DNA from: Chitinophagaceae bacterium
GTDB taxonomy: Bacteria; Bacteroidota; Bacteroidia; Chitinophagales; Chitinophagaceae
Assembly (NCBI GenBank): GCA_025451655.1
Contig: JANWKA010000133.1
Location: 1 to 47,102 of the forward strand
DNA: 47,102 nt
Direction of reading: 5' to 3'
Position numbers and translations under genes: made by a program. Under the pieces are notes generated by a model, which saw only the letters and a list, made by a program, of their open reading frames with translations, had not been told where the DNA came from and did no database searches. This document shows positions 18,436 through 29,020 of the stretch, one piece after another; the stretch's first letter is position 1; each line of letters starts with the position of its first letter.

Positions 18436-19711
18436 GCTGGCATTCCAGGAGTTCCTGCCCGGGGTCGCTCCGGAAGGTGATCGCCGAACCGGTATGAAAG
18501 GAGAGGTAACGCGAGGCTGCATTATAGAGGATGCTGCGGATGACAACGTTGAGATCGAAATTTCCCTGGGGATCGAAATATCCCACCGCCCCCGAATACA
18601 GCCCCCTGCGGCTGGTTTCCAGTTCCTCGATGAGCTGCATCACCCGGACCTTAGGTGCTCCGGTCATCGATCCCATGGGAAAACTGCCTGCGACCGCATC
18701 CACGGGGTGCAGGCCTTCCCGGATGCTGCAGGTCACCGTAGAAATCATCTGAAAAACCTGGGCGAAGGGCTCCACCCGGCAAAGCTCTTCCACCTCCACC
18801 GTATTGCGGGCGGCGATCCGGGAAAGGTCGTTGCGGACCAGGTCCACGGTCATGATATTTTCGGCGCGTTCCTTCAGGCTGGAGGAGAGCGCAACCTGGC
18901 TGCGGTCATCCTCGCCTCCATCCCTTCCCCTGGCTGCAGTGCCCTTGATCGGCTGGGACCAGATCCTGGATCCGGATTTTTTCAGGTACCGTTCCGGGCT
19001 GGCACAGGCCAGCCAACGGTCCCCTGCCCGGTAACAGGCGGCGAAGGGTGCGGGAGAGATTTGATTCAGCCCGGCGAACAGGGAGACCGGGGAGAGGGAA
19101 AGATCCCCGCAGAATGACTCCCTGCAAAAATTCAGCTCGTAGCAATCCCCGGCATGGATATACTCCCGGATGGCCCTCACCCGGTCCAGGTAATCGGAAT
19201 CCGTCATCCGGCTGGCGAACCGGGTGCCGGGAAGGATGGAGGGAATTACCACAGCCGGGCAATTGCAGATTTCCCGGAAAATCCGGGCCGCCTCCCCGTA
19301 ATCTCCTGGGATCCCGATCCCGGCCTCCCTGCCCCGGAGCCGGATCACGACTTCGGGCTGGAACCAGTGCAGGTCCGGCAGACCGATTCCGTCGAAATGA
19401 TGGGAGGCAAGATCTTCCAGTTCATTTTTCAGGTCATAGGAAAAATGACCGAAGGTCCAGTCTCCCACCCTGTCCTGGAATTCTTTGAGCAGGACAAAGG
19501 CCTTCCCGGGCGCAGCTTCCACCTGGTCCAGCGCTCCGGCTGCTGCCAGGCAGTCAAATCCGGCTTCCGGCTTCAGGAAACCGTTATGATCCAGGAAAAG
19601 GCAGGTGCAGTGTTCCGTTACCCAATGGAGCAACCGGGCTTTGAAACCCGGGAAGGGGTCAGTGGAGAAAAAATGGAAATTGCGAATGGGTGGGTGCCTG
19701 TGGAAAATCAA
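18383..19711 (-). CDS. pabB: Chorismate-binding enzyme, aminodeoxychorismate synthase component I-like
   Basis: YIHAGDCYELNFCRESF; PIKGTAARGRD; SLKERAENIMTVDLVRNDLSRIA; FPMGSMTGAPKVRVMQLIEELETSRRGLYSGAVGYF. PabB vs TrpE not fully resolved by eye. Confidence 0.85.
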   Translation of the reverse strand: MIFHRHPPIRNFHFFSTDPFPGFKARLLHWVTEHCTCLFLDHNGFLKPEAGFDCLAAAGALDQVEAAPGKAFVLLKEFQDRVGDWTFGHFSYDLKNELEDLASHHFDGIGLPDLHWFQPEVVIRLRGREAGIGIPGDYGEAARIFREICNCPAVVIPSILPGTRFASRMTDSDYLDRVRAIREYIHAGDCYELNFCRESFCGDLSLSPVSLFAGLNQISPAPFAACYRAGDRWLACASPERYLKKSGSRIWSQPIKGTAARGRDGGEDDRSQVALSSSLKERAENIMTVDLVRNDLSRIAARNTVEVEELCRVEPFAQVFQMISTVTCSIREGLHPVDAVAGSFPMGSMTGAPKVRVMQLIEELETSRRGLYSGAVGYFDPQGNFDLNVVIRSILYNAASRYLSFHTGSAITFRSDPGQELLECQLKGAALRQAVSGSRWDP

Positions 19712-20127
19712 AAATCGTCGTCATCCTCTTCTTCGAAGGAGGGATCGGAGAAAAGGTCCATTTCCTTCAATTCGTCCTCAAAATCGGAATCTTCATCTTC
19801 TCCTTTCGATTTCTTTCCGGATTTGGTCCTGGATTTGGGCAGATCAAATTCCTCAAAGTCGGGATCGTAGTCTTCGGGGTTGCCTTTCTCCCACTCGTCC
19901 TCCATTTCCGGTGCATCCTCATCCTCCCTGGAATCAGAATCCCCATCAGGTTGATCCGGGGACTTCAGCGATCTTTTGTGGGTTGTCTTCGGGTCCTCGT
20001 CGTCTTCATCAACGTCAGGGTCTGCGGGAAGCGGTTTGGTGGCAGGCCTGGCGGCGGAAGTTTTTTCAGGCTTGGTCGAATCGGACGGTTTTTTGGTTTT
20101 GCTTCCGTTTTCGGATTTAGCCTTCAT
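19708..20127 (-). CDS. Highly acidic, probably disordered protein
   Basis: 139 aa dominated by D/E/S/K, ending FSDPSFEEEDDDDF; no hydrophobic core. ORF abuts pabB (stop/start overlap) and lies downstream of purA. Confidence 0.6.
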   Translation of the reverse strand: MKAKSENGSKTKKPSDSTKPEKTSAARPATKPLPADPDVDEDDEDPKTTHKRSLKSPDQPDGDSDSREDEDAPEMEDEWEKGNPEDYDPDFEEFDLPKSRTKSGKKSKGEDEDSDFEDELKEMDLFSDPSFEEEDDDDF

Positions 20128-20188
20128 GAGAGATGGAAATTGTCTCGTAAAGTTTTAACTACTTTTTTAATTCGCCAAATTTTTTTTG

Positions 20189-21496
20189 TCATTTTTTCGG
20201 GCGTTCCGGAACTCGTTTTTTCCCCTCCTTTCCATCCTGCACAAGCACCTGATCCCTTCCCGGTCCGTTGGAAACATACTTGACCGGAACCCGGGTCCGG
20301 TCTTCCACAAAACGAATAAATTCCTTCATTTGTTGCGGCAATTCCTCGAACCGGCTGATTGCGTTGGTCTCCGTGAGCCAGCCTGGAAAGGACTCATATT
20401 GGGGTTTGATTTCCATTCCATTGATGTCAAAGGGCATCCGGGAGATTTCCCCTTCAGGGCAGCGGTATCCGGTGCATGCCCTGATCGGATCAAATCCGTC
20501 CAGGACATCGGACTTGGTCATGACCAGCTGGGTCACTCCGCTCAGCATGCAAACATAGTTCAGGGCAACCAGGTCGAGCCAACCGCAACGCCTGGGCCTA
20601 CCTGTTGTGGCTCCGAACTCGTTGCCGGTGACCCGCAGGGATTCCCCGACCCCGTCCAGCAACTCGGTCGGAAACGCCCCGCTGCCCACCCGGGTACAAT
20701 AGGCTTTGGTCACGCCAATCACTTCCCCCACCCTGGAGGGGGAAACTCCGAGGCCCGTGCAGACTCCTGCAGAAATGGTGCTCGAACTGGTCACGTAGGG
20801 ATAAGTCCCAAAGTCCACGTCCAGCATGCTTCCCTGGGCTCCCTCGGCCAGAACCTGATCTCCTTCGTCCAGGCATTTGTTGATGAAATATTCCCCGCTG
20901 ATCAGGTTCATGGACCGGAGCAGGTCCAGGGATGCTTCAAATGCTTCTTCCATCGGGGAAATATCTCCGCTGAACCGGTAATAATCCAGCATCCGAAGGT
21001 GCATTTGCCGGAGCCGCTGATAGGCAGCGCGGAAACCGGGTTGTTTCAAATCACCGACTCTCAGACCGTTACGTCCAGTCTTATCCATGTAGGCCGGACC
21101 GATTCCCTTCAGGGTAGACCCGATCTTCTCCAATCCCTTGGACTCTTCTGAAGCCATGTCAAGGGCCCGGTGGGTTGGAATGATCAGGTGGGCTTTTTCG
21201 GAAATGAACAGGTTTTTCTTCAGGTCGACCCCGAAGGCCTCTACGGTCCCGCATTCTTTGCTGAAGGATTCCGGGTCCAGGACCACCCCGTTTCCGATCA
21301 GGTTCCGGGTATGGGGATGAAATACCCCTGAGGGAATGGTATGAAGGACCACTTTCTGGTCCTCAACATAAAGCGTATGGCCCGCATTCGGGCCTCCCTG
21401 GAATCGCGCAATGACCTGGTACCGGCCCGCAAAATAATCCACAATCTTTCCCTTCCCCTCATCGCCCCATTGCAATCCTAAAATGACATCCACCAT
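20189..21496 (-). CDS. purA: Adenylosuccinate synthetase
   Basis: MVDVILGLQWGDEGKGKIVDYFAGRYQVIARFQGGPNAGHTLY; IGSTLKGIGPAYMDKTGRNGLRVGDL. Confidence 0.98.
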   Translation of the reverse strand: MVDVILGLQWGDEGKGKIVDYFAGRYQVIARFQGGPNAGHTLYVEDQKVVLHTIPSGVFHPHTRNLIGNGVVLDPESFSKECGTVEAFGVDLKKNLFISEKAHLIIPTHRALDMASEESKGLEKIGSTLKGIGPAYMDKTGRNGLRVGDLKQPGFRAAYQRLRQMHLRMLDYYRFSGDISPMEEAFEASLDLLRSMNLISGEYFINKCLDEGDQVLAEGAQGSMLDVDFGTYPYVTSSSTISAGVCTGLGVSPSRVGEVIGVTKAYCTRVGSGAFPTELLDGVGESLRVTGNEFGATTGRPRRCGWLDLVALNYVCMLSGVTQLVMTKSDVLDGFDPIRACTGYRCPEGEISRMPFDINGMEIKPQYESFPGWLTETNAISRFEELPQQMKEFIRFVEDRTRVPVKYVSNGPGRDQVLVQDGKEGKKRVPERPKK

Positions 21497-21639
21497 GGAA
21501 AATACGCGTTTGAGCCCAATGGAAAACAGGAATGGCGCCGCTGCGCGGCCCTTCAAAACGAGGCAAAAATAAGGGGAAAAAATATGCCGCCGTCTATTAT
21601 CTCCGGTAGCAGGGCGGGTAAACCGGCATGGGTCCTGCC

Positions 21640-23874
21640 TCAGTCTTCCAGGCGGCTGACAGATTGGATTCCGTCCAGCTTCTTGAGCCGTTCCACCAAC
21701 AGGTTGAGTTCATCCCGGTCATGCACGAACACCTTGATGATCCCTTCAAACAAGCCTTCCTTGGAATCGATGCTGAGCCCCGAGATATTGATCCTGAGTT
21801 CACCGGAGATGACATTGGTGATTTTGTTGATGACGCCCACATCGTCCATCCCGATAATGCGCAACCCGGTGAGGAAGCTGATCTCCCGGTTCTTCAGCCA
21901 TTTGGTCTTGACCACGCGGTGCCCGTAATGGGCCAGCAATTGGGCCGCATTGGGACAGTTCGTCCGGTGGATCTTCAGTCCTTCTGTGGCCGTGATGAAC
22001 CCGAACACATCGTCTCCAGGTATTGGCTTGCAACAATTGGCCAGACGGTAGGCGATCTTATCGGACCGTTCTCCGAAAATCAGCAGTTCGGCTTCCTTTT
22101 TGGGCACCTGCTTCTGAAGTTCCCCGATCTGCCTGAGTTCGGAAGGTTTGGTTCCCCGGGGGGCTTCCAGGCGATCGCCCTGGATGGTGAACTCTTTGAG
22201 TTCCCCCATATCGATATTGCGCTGGGCGATCTGGTAATAGAGGTCGAGGGGGGAGGGCTGTTTGTAAAACTGCAGCAGTTCGGCGATATTATGGTGGTTG
22301 GCCGATACCCCCAGGTGCTCCAGTTTTCTTTCAAGGGCCGCCTTTCCGTCCGCGGCCACCTGTCTTTTTTCATCCTTCAGGGAATCCTTGATCCTGGATT
22401 TGGCCTTGGCTGTCACCACGAAGGTCAGCCAGTCTTCGGAAGGCTTCTGCTTTCCGGATGTGATCACTTCCACCTGGTCTCCGGTGCGCAGTTTATGGCT
22501 CAGGGGGACCAGCTTATAATTGACCTTGGCCCCGATACACTTGCACCCGATATCGGTGTGGATGGAGAAAGCGAAATCGAGGGCCGTGGATCCGGAAGGG
22601 AGGATCTTCAAATCTCCCTTGGGGGTGTACACGTAGATCTCCTCGGCGAACAGGTTCAACTTGAAGTCCTGCAGGAAGTCCAGGGTATTGGTATCGGGAT
22701 GGTTGAGCAGGTCGCGGATCTGCTGGAACCACTCGTCGAACTTGCTGTCCTGGGTGGTCCCTTCCTTGTATTTCCAATGGGCAGCGAGGCCCTTTTCTGC
22801 GATCTCGTTCATCCGCCCGGAACGGATCTGGACCTCCACCCATTTGCCCCCGGGGCCCATGACCGTGGTATGAAGGGCCTCGTACCCGTTGGATTTGGGA
22901 TTGCTGAGCCAGTCCCTGAGCCTTTCGGTGCTGGGCATATAGAAATCGGTGATCACGGAATAGATCTTCCAGCAGTCCGCTTTTTCCCTTTCGCCTGAGG
23001 ACTTCACGATGATCCGGATGGCGAAAAGGTCATAGACTTCCTCGAAGTCCACCCCCTTTTTCTTCATCTTGTTCCAGATGGAATGGATGGACTTGGGCCT
23101 TCCGAAGATTTCGAAATCGAAATGCTGGTGCTGCAACTCTTCCCGGATCGGGCGAATGAACTCATTGATGTAACGGGTCCGCTCTCTTTTGGTCTCTTTC
23201 AGCTTCTGGGCAATCTCAAAATACCGGTCCGGCTCGGTATATTTCATGGCCAGATCCTCCATCTCGCTTCGGATATTGTATAGTCCGAGCCGGTGGGAGA
23301 GTGGGGCATAAATGAAGACAGTCTCTGAGGAAATCTTGAGTTGCTTTTCCCTGGACATGCTGTCCAGGGTGCGCATGTTGTGCAACCGGTCGGCAAGCTT
23401 GATCAGGATGACCCGGGGATCATCAGCCAGGGTGAGCAGGATCTTTTTGAAATTCTCCGCCTGCTGGGTGCTGGTCCCTGAATCGATCACGTTGGAGATC
23501 TTGGTCAGGCCGTCGATGATCTTGGCAACGAGTGGGCCAAACTCCTTTTCAATCTCCTCCGGTGTAACCTCGGTATCCTCAACCGTGTCATGGAGCAGGG
23601 CGCAAACGGCTGAAGTGACTCCCAGGCCGATCTCCTCCACACTGATCAGGGCCACGGCGAGCGGATGCAGGATATAGGGTTCCCCGGATTTGCGCCGCAT
23701 GTCCTTATGGGCTTCTGCCGCAATCTCGAAGGCCCTTCGGACCTGCTCCTTATCCCCTTTTTTCAGCTTGGGCTTCAGCGCCCGGAGCAGGGCCCGGTAC
23801 TGGCGTATGATCTCCCTTTTCTCCTGTTCTTCGGAAAAATGATAGGACTTCCGTGCTGCAGCCAGTTCAAGCAT
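21640..23874 (-). CDS. relA: RelA/SpoT-family (p)ppGpp synthetase/hydrolase
   Basis: HD domain (ALLHDTVEDTEVTPEEI), synthetase domain (FGRPKSIHSIWNKMKKKGVDFEEVYDLFAIRIIV), TGS domain (VYTPKGDLKILPSGSTALDFAFSIHTDIG), ACT domain at C-terminus. Confidence 0.96.
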   Translation of the reverse strand: MLELAAARKSYHFSEEQEKREIIRQYRALLRALKPKLKKGDKEQVRRAFEIAAEAHKDMRRKSGEPYILHPLAVALISVEEIGLGVTSAVCALLHDTVEDTEVTPEEIEKEFGPLVAKIIDGLTKISNVIDSGTSTQQAENFKKILLTLADDPRVILIKLADRLHNMRTLDSMSREKQLKISSETVFIYAPLSHRLGLYNIRSEMEDLAMKYTEPDRYFEIAQKLKETKRERTRYINEFIRPIREELQHQHFDFEIFGRPKSIHSIWNKMKKKGVDFEEVYDLFAIRIIVKSSGEREKADCWKIYSVITDFYMPSTERLRDWLSNPKSNGYEALHTTVMGPGGKWVEVQIRSGRMNEIAEKGLAAHWKYKEGTTQDSKFDEWFQQIRDLLNHPDTNTLDFLQDFKLNLFAEEIYVYTPKGDLKILPSGSTALDFAFSIHTDIGCKCIGAKVNYKLVPLSHKLRTGDQVEVITSGKQKPSEDWLTFVVTAKAKSRIKDSLKDEKRQVAADGKAALERKLEHLGVSANHHNIAELLQFYKQPSPLDLYYQIAQRNIDMGELKEFTIQGDRLEAPRGTKPSELRQIGELQKQVPKKEAELLIFGERSDKIAYRLANCCKPIPGDDVFGFITATEGLKIHRTNCPNAAQLLAHYGHRVVKTKWLKNREISFLTGLRIIGMDDVGVINKITNVISGELRINISGLSIDSKEGLFEGIIKVFVHDRDELNLLVERLKKLDGIQSVSRLED

Positions 23875-23932
23875 GTTCCAAAATTACGAAAATCCTTCCC
23901 CCTGTCGAACCGGGCCCTGGAACCGTCCCTGT

Positions 23933-23963
23933 TTTGGCTTTGGGCCTAAAATAAATAACTTTG
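23933..23963 (+). promoter_or_regulatory. Bacteroidota-type promoter upstream of tRNA-Leu
   Basis: Exact TTTG (23933-23936) - N19 - TAACTTTG (TAnnTTTG, 23956-23963), about 34 nt before the tRNA 5' end. Confidence 0.8.
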
Positions 23964-23996
23964 CCCTCCCTTAAAATGCCCGGAGGCCCGGGACCA

Positions 23997-24078
23997 GCGG
24001 GTGTGGTGAAATTGGTAGACACGCCAGACTTAGGATCTGGAGCCTCACGGCATGGGGGTTCGAGTCCCTCCACCCGCA
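23997..24078 (+). tRNA. tRNA-Leu (UAG anticodon)
   Basis: Acceptor GCGGGTG/CACCCGC, D-arm GAAATTGGTAGACA, anticodon stem CCAGA-CTTAGGA-TCTGG, short variable arm, T-arm with TTCGAGT loop. CCA not encoded. Confidence 0.95.
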
Positions 24079-24183
24079 CTGGTAGCAACAGACCCGTTTA
24101 TGACATAAATGGCAAAATGGTGACTGTTTGTCAGTAAATGGGTTGGGTACCATAATTGTTAACACTATCATTTCGATATTACC

Positions 24184-25527
24184 ATGGCCAGTTTCACCCG
24201 GGAAACCATCAGCCCGCAGAACGAAAGAATCCGGATCACCATCGCGGAGGAGGATTATCTGCCTGCTTTTGAGCAATCCCTGAAAAAATTCAGCAAAACG
24301 GCCCAGATCCCCGGGTTCCGCAAAGGCATGGTCCCGGCCAGCCTGGTCCGGAAAATGCATGGCCAGGCCCTTTTCGCCGAGGAGGTGGTCCACAAGGCAG
24401 AACATGAACTGGAAAGCATTCTCCAGAAAGAAAAAATAGAGATCCTGGGTCAGCCTTTAAGTGAAGGGTTCTTCGATACCCCGGACATGAACCGCCCGGG
24501 GCCTTACGAATTCAATTTCGAAATCGGCGTCAAGCCGGATTTTGAGATCCCCAATCTGAAAAAGTTGCTCAGGCTGGTCCATTACCAGGTGGTGCCTACC
24601 CCTGAAGAATTGGAAAAGGAATTTGAAAACTTCCTGGAGAATGCTGCCGAAAAAGTCAGGGTGGACCTGATCGAATCGGAAAAGGATATCCTCCAGGTCC
24701 GGATCGAACCCGCTTCCGGCCCGCAGGAGGGGACTCCCCTGATGCCCAGCCATATTGGAGTCAGTGATTTTGCCCCGTCTTTCCGGGAGCACCTGATGGG
24801 CAGTACCCCCGGGGTTACCCTTGAAATCCATCCCTGGGAAGACCTGCGGGAAGGGTACCCGGGAAAACCGGCAATCCCCGAGGCCGGGATCCCAACCCTG
24901 GACTGGACCCTGACGGTGGAAGGAATCCAGCGTCCCGAACCCCCGGTGCTGGATGAATCTTTCTTCAACCGGGTTTTCCCCGGGAAAGGAACCAGCACCG
25001 TTGAAGGATTCCGGGAAGAATTCTTCCGGGTGACCCGCCAAAATTACCAGGCAGAGGCCGAAGAGCTGCTCCACCATGAGATCTTCGAGGAGCTGGTCCA
25101 CCATACTTCCATGGACCTGCCGGAAGCCTTCCTGAAAAAATGGCTCCAGCATCGGGCTGAAAAACCTTTGTCGCCCCGGGATGCAGACCATCAATATCCT
25201 TCCCTGGACCACCAGCTCCGGTGGAACCTGATCACGGACCGCCTGATCACCGGGCAGGACATCAAGGCCACCACCCAGGAACTGGAAGAGCAGGCCAGGG
25301 AGGAATTTTTCCGCACCTATCCCATGCTCGCCGGTCATGATAGCGCTCTGGATTATGTCCGCAAGCTCCTTTCAGACAAGACCTACCTGCGCAAGACCTA
25401 TGAAAAGGTCGTCACCCGCAAGCTGTTCCAATGGCTGGCCACCCAGGCCGACCTGGAGGAAAAGAAGGTCACCCTCTCCGAATTTTTAACCGAAACCCAA
25501 AAACACCACCCCCATGCACATTCCTGA
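24184..25527 (+). CDS. tig: Trigger factor
   Basis: N-terminal ribosome-binding domain with PGFRKGMVPASLVRKMHG; followed by clpP and clpX. Confidence 0.93.
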   Translation: MASFTRETISPQNERIRITIAEEDYLPAFEQSLKKFSKTAQIPGFRKGMVPASLVRKMHGQALFAEEVVHKAEHELESILQKEKIEILGQPLSEGFFDTPDMNRPGPYEFNFEIGVKPDFEIPNLKKLLRLVHYQVVPTPEELEKEFENFLENAAEKVRVDLIESEKDILQVRIEPASGPQEGTPLMPSHIGVSDFAPSFREHLMGSTPGVTLEIHPWEDLREGYPGKPAIPEAGIPTLDWTLTVEGIQRPEPPVLDESFFNRVFPGKGTSTVEGFREEFFRVTRQNYQAEAEELLHHEIFEELVHHTSMDLPEAFLKKWLQHRAEKPLSPRDADHQYPSLDHQLRWNLITDRLITGQDIKATTQELEEQAREEFFRTYPMLAGHDSALDYVRKLLSDKTYLRKTYEKVVTRKLFQWLATQADLEEKKVTLSEFLTETQKHHPHAHS

Positions 25528-26221
25528 TGAATTTCGAAAATATGCCGTAAAACACCGGAGGATTTCCGGGATGTTTTACGATGATTACGCCAGGCATTCC
25601 ATCCAGGACCTCACTCCATACATCATTGAGGAAAGGCCCCTGAATGTCGCTTCCATGGACGTGTTTTCCAGGCTCATGATGGACCGCATCATTTTCCTCG
25701 GTGAGCCCGTGGATGATTATGTGGCCAATATTGTCACAGCCCAGCTGCTTTTCCTGGAATCCACAGACCGCTCCAGGGACATCCAGATGTATATCAACAG
25801 CCCCGGAGGAAGCGTTTATGCCGGCCTGGGAATGTATGACACCATGCAATTCATCAGCCCTGATGTGGCCACCATCTGCACCGGTATTGCCGCCTCCATG
25901 GCAGCCGTCCTGATGTGTTCGGGGGTCAAGGGGAAACGCACCGCCCTGAAGCATTCCCGGATGATGATTCACCAGCCTTCCGGGGGAGCTCAGGGACCTG
26001 CCTCCGATATTGAGATCACCGCCAGGGAAATCTCCAAGATCAAGAAGGAACTTTATGAGATTGTAGCCTCCCATTCCGGCCAGCAGGCGAAAAAGGTGGA
26101 AAAGGACAGTGACCGCGATTACTGGATGACTGCGGAGGAATCCAAGGAATACGGCCTGGTGGACGAGGTCCTGGACCGGAACCCGAAAAAGGCGGCCAGG
26201 GGCAACCAGCCCAATCCCTGA
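25514..26221 (+). CDS. clpP: ATP-dependent Clp protease proteolytic subunit
   Basis: INSPGGSVYAGLGMYDTMQFI; GIAASMAAVL (catalytic Ser); SRMMIHQPSGG (catalytic His). Overlaps tig by 14 nt. Confidence 0.97.
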   Translation: MHIPDEFRKYAVKHRRISGMFYDDYARHSIQDLTPYIIEERPLNVASMDVFSRLMMDRIIFLGEPVDDYVANIVTAQLLFLESTDRSRDIQMYINSPGGSVYAGLGMYDTMQFISPDVATICTGIAASMAAVLMCSGVKGKRTALKHSRMMIHQPSGGAQGPASDIEITAREISKIKKELYEIVASHSGQQAKKVEKDSDRDYWMTAEESKEYGLVDEVLDRNPKKAARGNQPNP

Positions 26222-26289
26222 CCCGGAGTTTTTACTACCTTTACAGGTCCGGGCTGGCCTTGAGCCGCCCGGACCATCTTTCCTGATCC

Positions 26290-27513
26290 ATGAAAAGCAC
26301 TGAAATTCATTGTTCCTTCTGCAAAAGGACCAAGGACGAGGTCAAAATCCTGATCGCGGGGGAGGAAGGTCATATCTGCGAGAACTGCGTGGCCAACGCC
26401 CGGGACATCATCGAACATGAACTTTCCAGCTATAAGGCTTCAGCCGATTTCACCCAGAAGATTGCCAAACCGGTCGAGATCAAGAAGTTCCTGGACGAAT
26501 ATGTGATCGGCCAGGACGAGGCAAAAAAGATCATGGCTGTCGCTGTCTACAATCATTACAAAAGACTGCGCCAGCGGCTCGGCGAGGAGGTGGAGATCGA
26601 AAAGTCCAATATCATTATGGTGGGCGAGACCGGAACGGGTAAAACCCTCCTGGCCAAATCCATTGCCCGGATGCTCCATGTTCCGTTTGCCATCGTGGAC
26701 GCCACGGTGTTCACGGAAGCCGGATACGTGGGCGAAGACGTGGAAAGCATCCTTTCCCGGTTGCTCCAGGTATGCAATTATGATATCCCCGCCGCGGAGC
26801 GCGGCATTGTATACATTGACGAAATCGACAAGGTCGCCCGCAAGAGCGACAACCCCTCCATCACCCGGGATGTGAGCGGGGAAGGGGTCCAGCAGGCCCT
26901 CCTCAAGCTGCTGGAAGGCACCGATGTGCTTGTTCCTCCCCAGGGAGGCAGGAAACACCCGGAGCAAAAGATGATGAAGGTCAACACCCAGAATATCCTG
27001 TTCATCTGCGGTGGGGCCTTCGACGGACTGGACCGGATCATTGCGCGCAGGGTTCAAACCCATACCATCGGATTCACGGCCAATAAGGAAAAGGAGGAGG
27101 ACGACCGCCGCAATATCCTGAAATTCGTGAACGCGCAGGACCTGAAATCCTTCGGGATGATCCCGGAACTGCTTGGGAGACTACCGGTCGTGACTTACCT
27201 GAATTCCCTGAATGCCGAAGCCCTGAAAGCCATCCTGACCCAGCCTCGCAATGCGCTTTTCAAGCAATACCACAAGCTATTCGCTGCCGAAGACATCCGC
27301 CTTGAGATCGATCCGGATGTCCAGGATTATATCGTCACCAAAGCCATCGAATTCAAGCTGGGGGCAAGGGGTTTGAGGTCCATTTGCGAAATCCTGATGA
27401 CCGATGCCATGTTCCATCTGCCCAGCACCAGGCAGAAAATGTTCCACCTTACCTGCGACTATGCCCGGGAAAAACTGGATAAATCCACCCTGGCCCGGCT
27501 GAAGGTGGCCTGA
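26290..27513 (+). CDS. clpX: ATP-dependent Clp protease ATP-binding subunit ClpX
   Basis: N-terminal zinc finger [57 protein letters not shown]. Confidence 0.98.
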   Translation: MKSTEIHCSFCKRTKDEVKILIAGEEGHICENCVANARDIIEHELSSYKASADFTQKIAKPVEIKKFLDEYVIGQDEAKKIMAVAVYNHYKRLRQRLGEEVEIEKSNIIMVGETGTGKTLLAKSIARMLHVPFAIVDATVFTEAGYVGEDVESILSRLLQVCNYDIPAAERGIVYIDEIDKVARKSDNPSITRDVSGEGVQQALLKLLEGTDVLVPPQGGRKHPEQKMMKVNTQNILFICGGAFDGLDRIIARRVQTHTIGFTANKEKEEDDRRNILKFVNAQDLKSFGMIPELLGRLPVVTYLNSLNAEALKAILTQPRNALFKQYHKLFAAEDIRLEIDPDVQDYIVTKAIEFKLGARGLRSICEILMTDAMFHLPSTRQKMFHLTCDYAREKLDKSTLARLKVA

Positions 27514-27540
27514 TCCCGATTCCACCAAAAAACCCCACTC

Positions 27541-27807
27541 ATGGAAGAATTGATTGCCAGACTCAGGGCCCAGGCGGGCCTGACCGAAGCACAGGCCACG
27601 GAGGCCGCGACGATTTTCGTCAGTTTTGTTAAAAGCAAGCTTCCTGATGCCCTTCATGGCACCGTGGATTCGGTGCTGAGCTATAAAGGTACCGTCACCG
27701 ACCAGGCCAAGGACAAGGTCCGCCAGTTTTCAGGAGAAGTGGAGGAAACGGCCCGGGAATGGACCGGGAAAGTGGCAGACTTTTTCAACAAGAAAAAAGG
27801 CAGCTGA
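27541..27807 (+). CDS. Small conserved-looking hypothetical protein
   Basis: 88 aa co-directional with clpX (27 nt gap): MEELIARLRAQAGLTEAQATEAATIFVSFVKSKLPDALHGTVDSVLSYKG...; helical, plausible codon usage. Confidence 0.7.
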   Translation: MEELIARLRAQAGLTEAQATEAATIFVSFVKSKLPDALHGTVDSVLSYKGTVTDQAKDKVRQFSGEVEETAREWTGKVADFFNKKKGS

Positions 27808-27811
27808 CTGC

Positions 27812-28951
27812 TCATCGCAGGGCTTCCCGCGCAATGACGATCTTCTGGATCTCCGATGTGCCCTCACCAATAGTGCATAATTTCGCATCCCGGTAATATT
27901 TTTCCACGGGATAATCCTTGGTGTACCCGTACCCTCCGAAGACCTGGAGGGCTTCGGTAGCCACCTTCACCGCGACCTCGGAAGCATAGTATTTTGCCAT
28001 GGCTGCCTGCCTGGTGGCAGGCTGATGCCGGTCCCGCAGGGAGGCTGCCTGAAAGGTGAGCAATTCCGCAGCCGCGATCTCGGTGGCCATATCCGCGAGC
28101 TTGAAGGCAATGCCCTGGAAGGAGGAGATCGGCTGACCGAATTGCTTCCTTTGGCTGGAATAGGCCAGCGCGGCCTCATAGGCTCCCTGGGCGATCCCCA
28201 GGGAAAGGGCGGCGATGGAAATCCTGCCTCCGTCCAGCACGGTCAGGGCCTGGATGAATCCCTGGCCCGGCTCCCCGATCAGATTTTCGTCCGGGACCAT
28301 GCAGCCGGAAAAGACCATTTCAGCCGTTTCACTGGCCCGCATTCCCAGCTTGTTCTCCTTCTTGCCCGATCCGAACCCGGGATTGCCCCTTTCCACGATG
28401 AAGGCACTGATCCCGTGGCTGTCTCCAGCCTCCCCGGTCCTGGCCATCACCACCGCCAGATCGCAGCTTTTCCCGTGGGTGATCCAGCATTTGGTCCCAT
28501 CGAGCTGCCAGCCTTCCTTCTTCCTGGTTGCCACACAGGTCATGTTGGCCGCGTCCGAGCCCGTACCGGCCTCGGTGAGGCCCCAGGCGCCCAGGGATTT
28601 TCCGGTGGCGAGAGCCGGCAGCCATTTCATTTTCTGCTCCTCGTTACCGAACTGGAGAATATGACCCGAGCATAAGGAATTGTGGGCAGCCAGGCTGAGT
28701 CCGATGGCCCCGCAGCATTTGGAGATTTCCCGGATGACGACGACGTAGTCGCCATATCCCAAACCGGACCCTCCGTATTTTTCCGGCACCAGCACTCCCA
28801 TGAGGCCCAAGGCTCCAAGGCTGGCGAGCAACTCCCTGGGAAGATGCTGGGCCTCATCCCACTCCATAATATGGGGAAGGATCCGGGTCCTTCCGAATTC
28901 CCGGATGATCCGGATCAGTTCCTGCTGGGTTTCTGTGTACTGGAAATCCAT
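27812..28951 (-). CDS. Acyl-CoA dehydrogenase
   Basis: [69 protein letters not shown]. Confidence 0.96.
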   Translation of the reverse strand: MDFQYTETQQELIRIIREFGRTRILPHIMEWDEAQHLPRELLASLGALGLMGVLVPEKYGGSGLGYGDYVVVIREISKCCGAIGLSLAAHNSLCSGHILQFGNEEQKMKWLPALATGKSLGAWGLTEAGTGSDAANMTCVATRKKEGWQLDGTKCWITHGKSCDLAVVMARTGEAGDSHGISAFIVERGNPGFGSGKKENKLGMRASETAEMVFSGCMVPDENLIGEPGQGFIQALTVLDGGRISIAALSLGIAQGAYEAALAYSSQRKQFGQPISSFQGIAFKLADMATEIAAAELLTFQAASLRDRHQPATRQAAMAKYYASEVAVKVATEALQVFGGYGYTKDYPVEKYYRDAKLCTIGEGTSEIQKIVIAREALR

Positions 28952-29020
28952 GGATGTATCGATAGGGGTCCAAAATGGGGCGAACTACATCCGGACCTTT
29001 GGGGATATCGAGGGGGTGAA

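Noticed and set aside
21628-22998. 456-aa + strand ORF
   Set aside because: Fully antisense to relA/spoT, whose domains are unambiguous.
23971-24405. 144-aa minus-strand ORF spanning the tRNA
   Set aside because: Runs through tRNA-Leu and antisense to tig; translation contains the typical tRNA-derived spurious peptide (GWRDSNPHAVRLQILSL).
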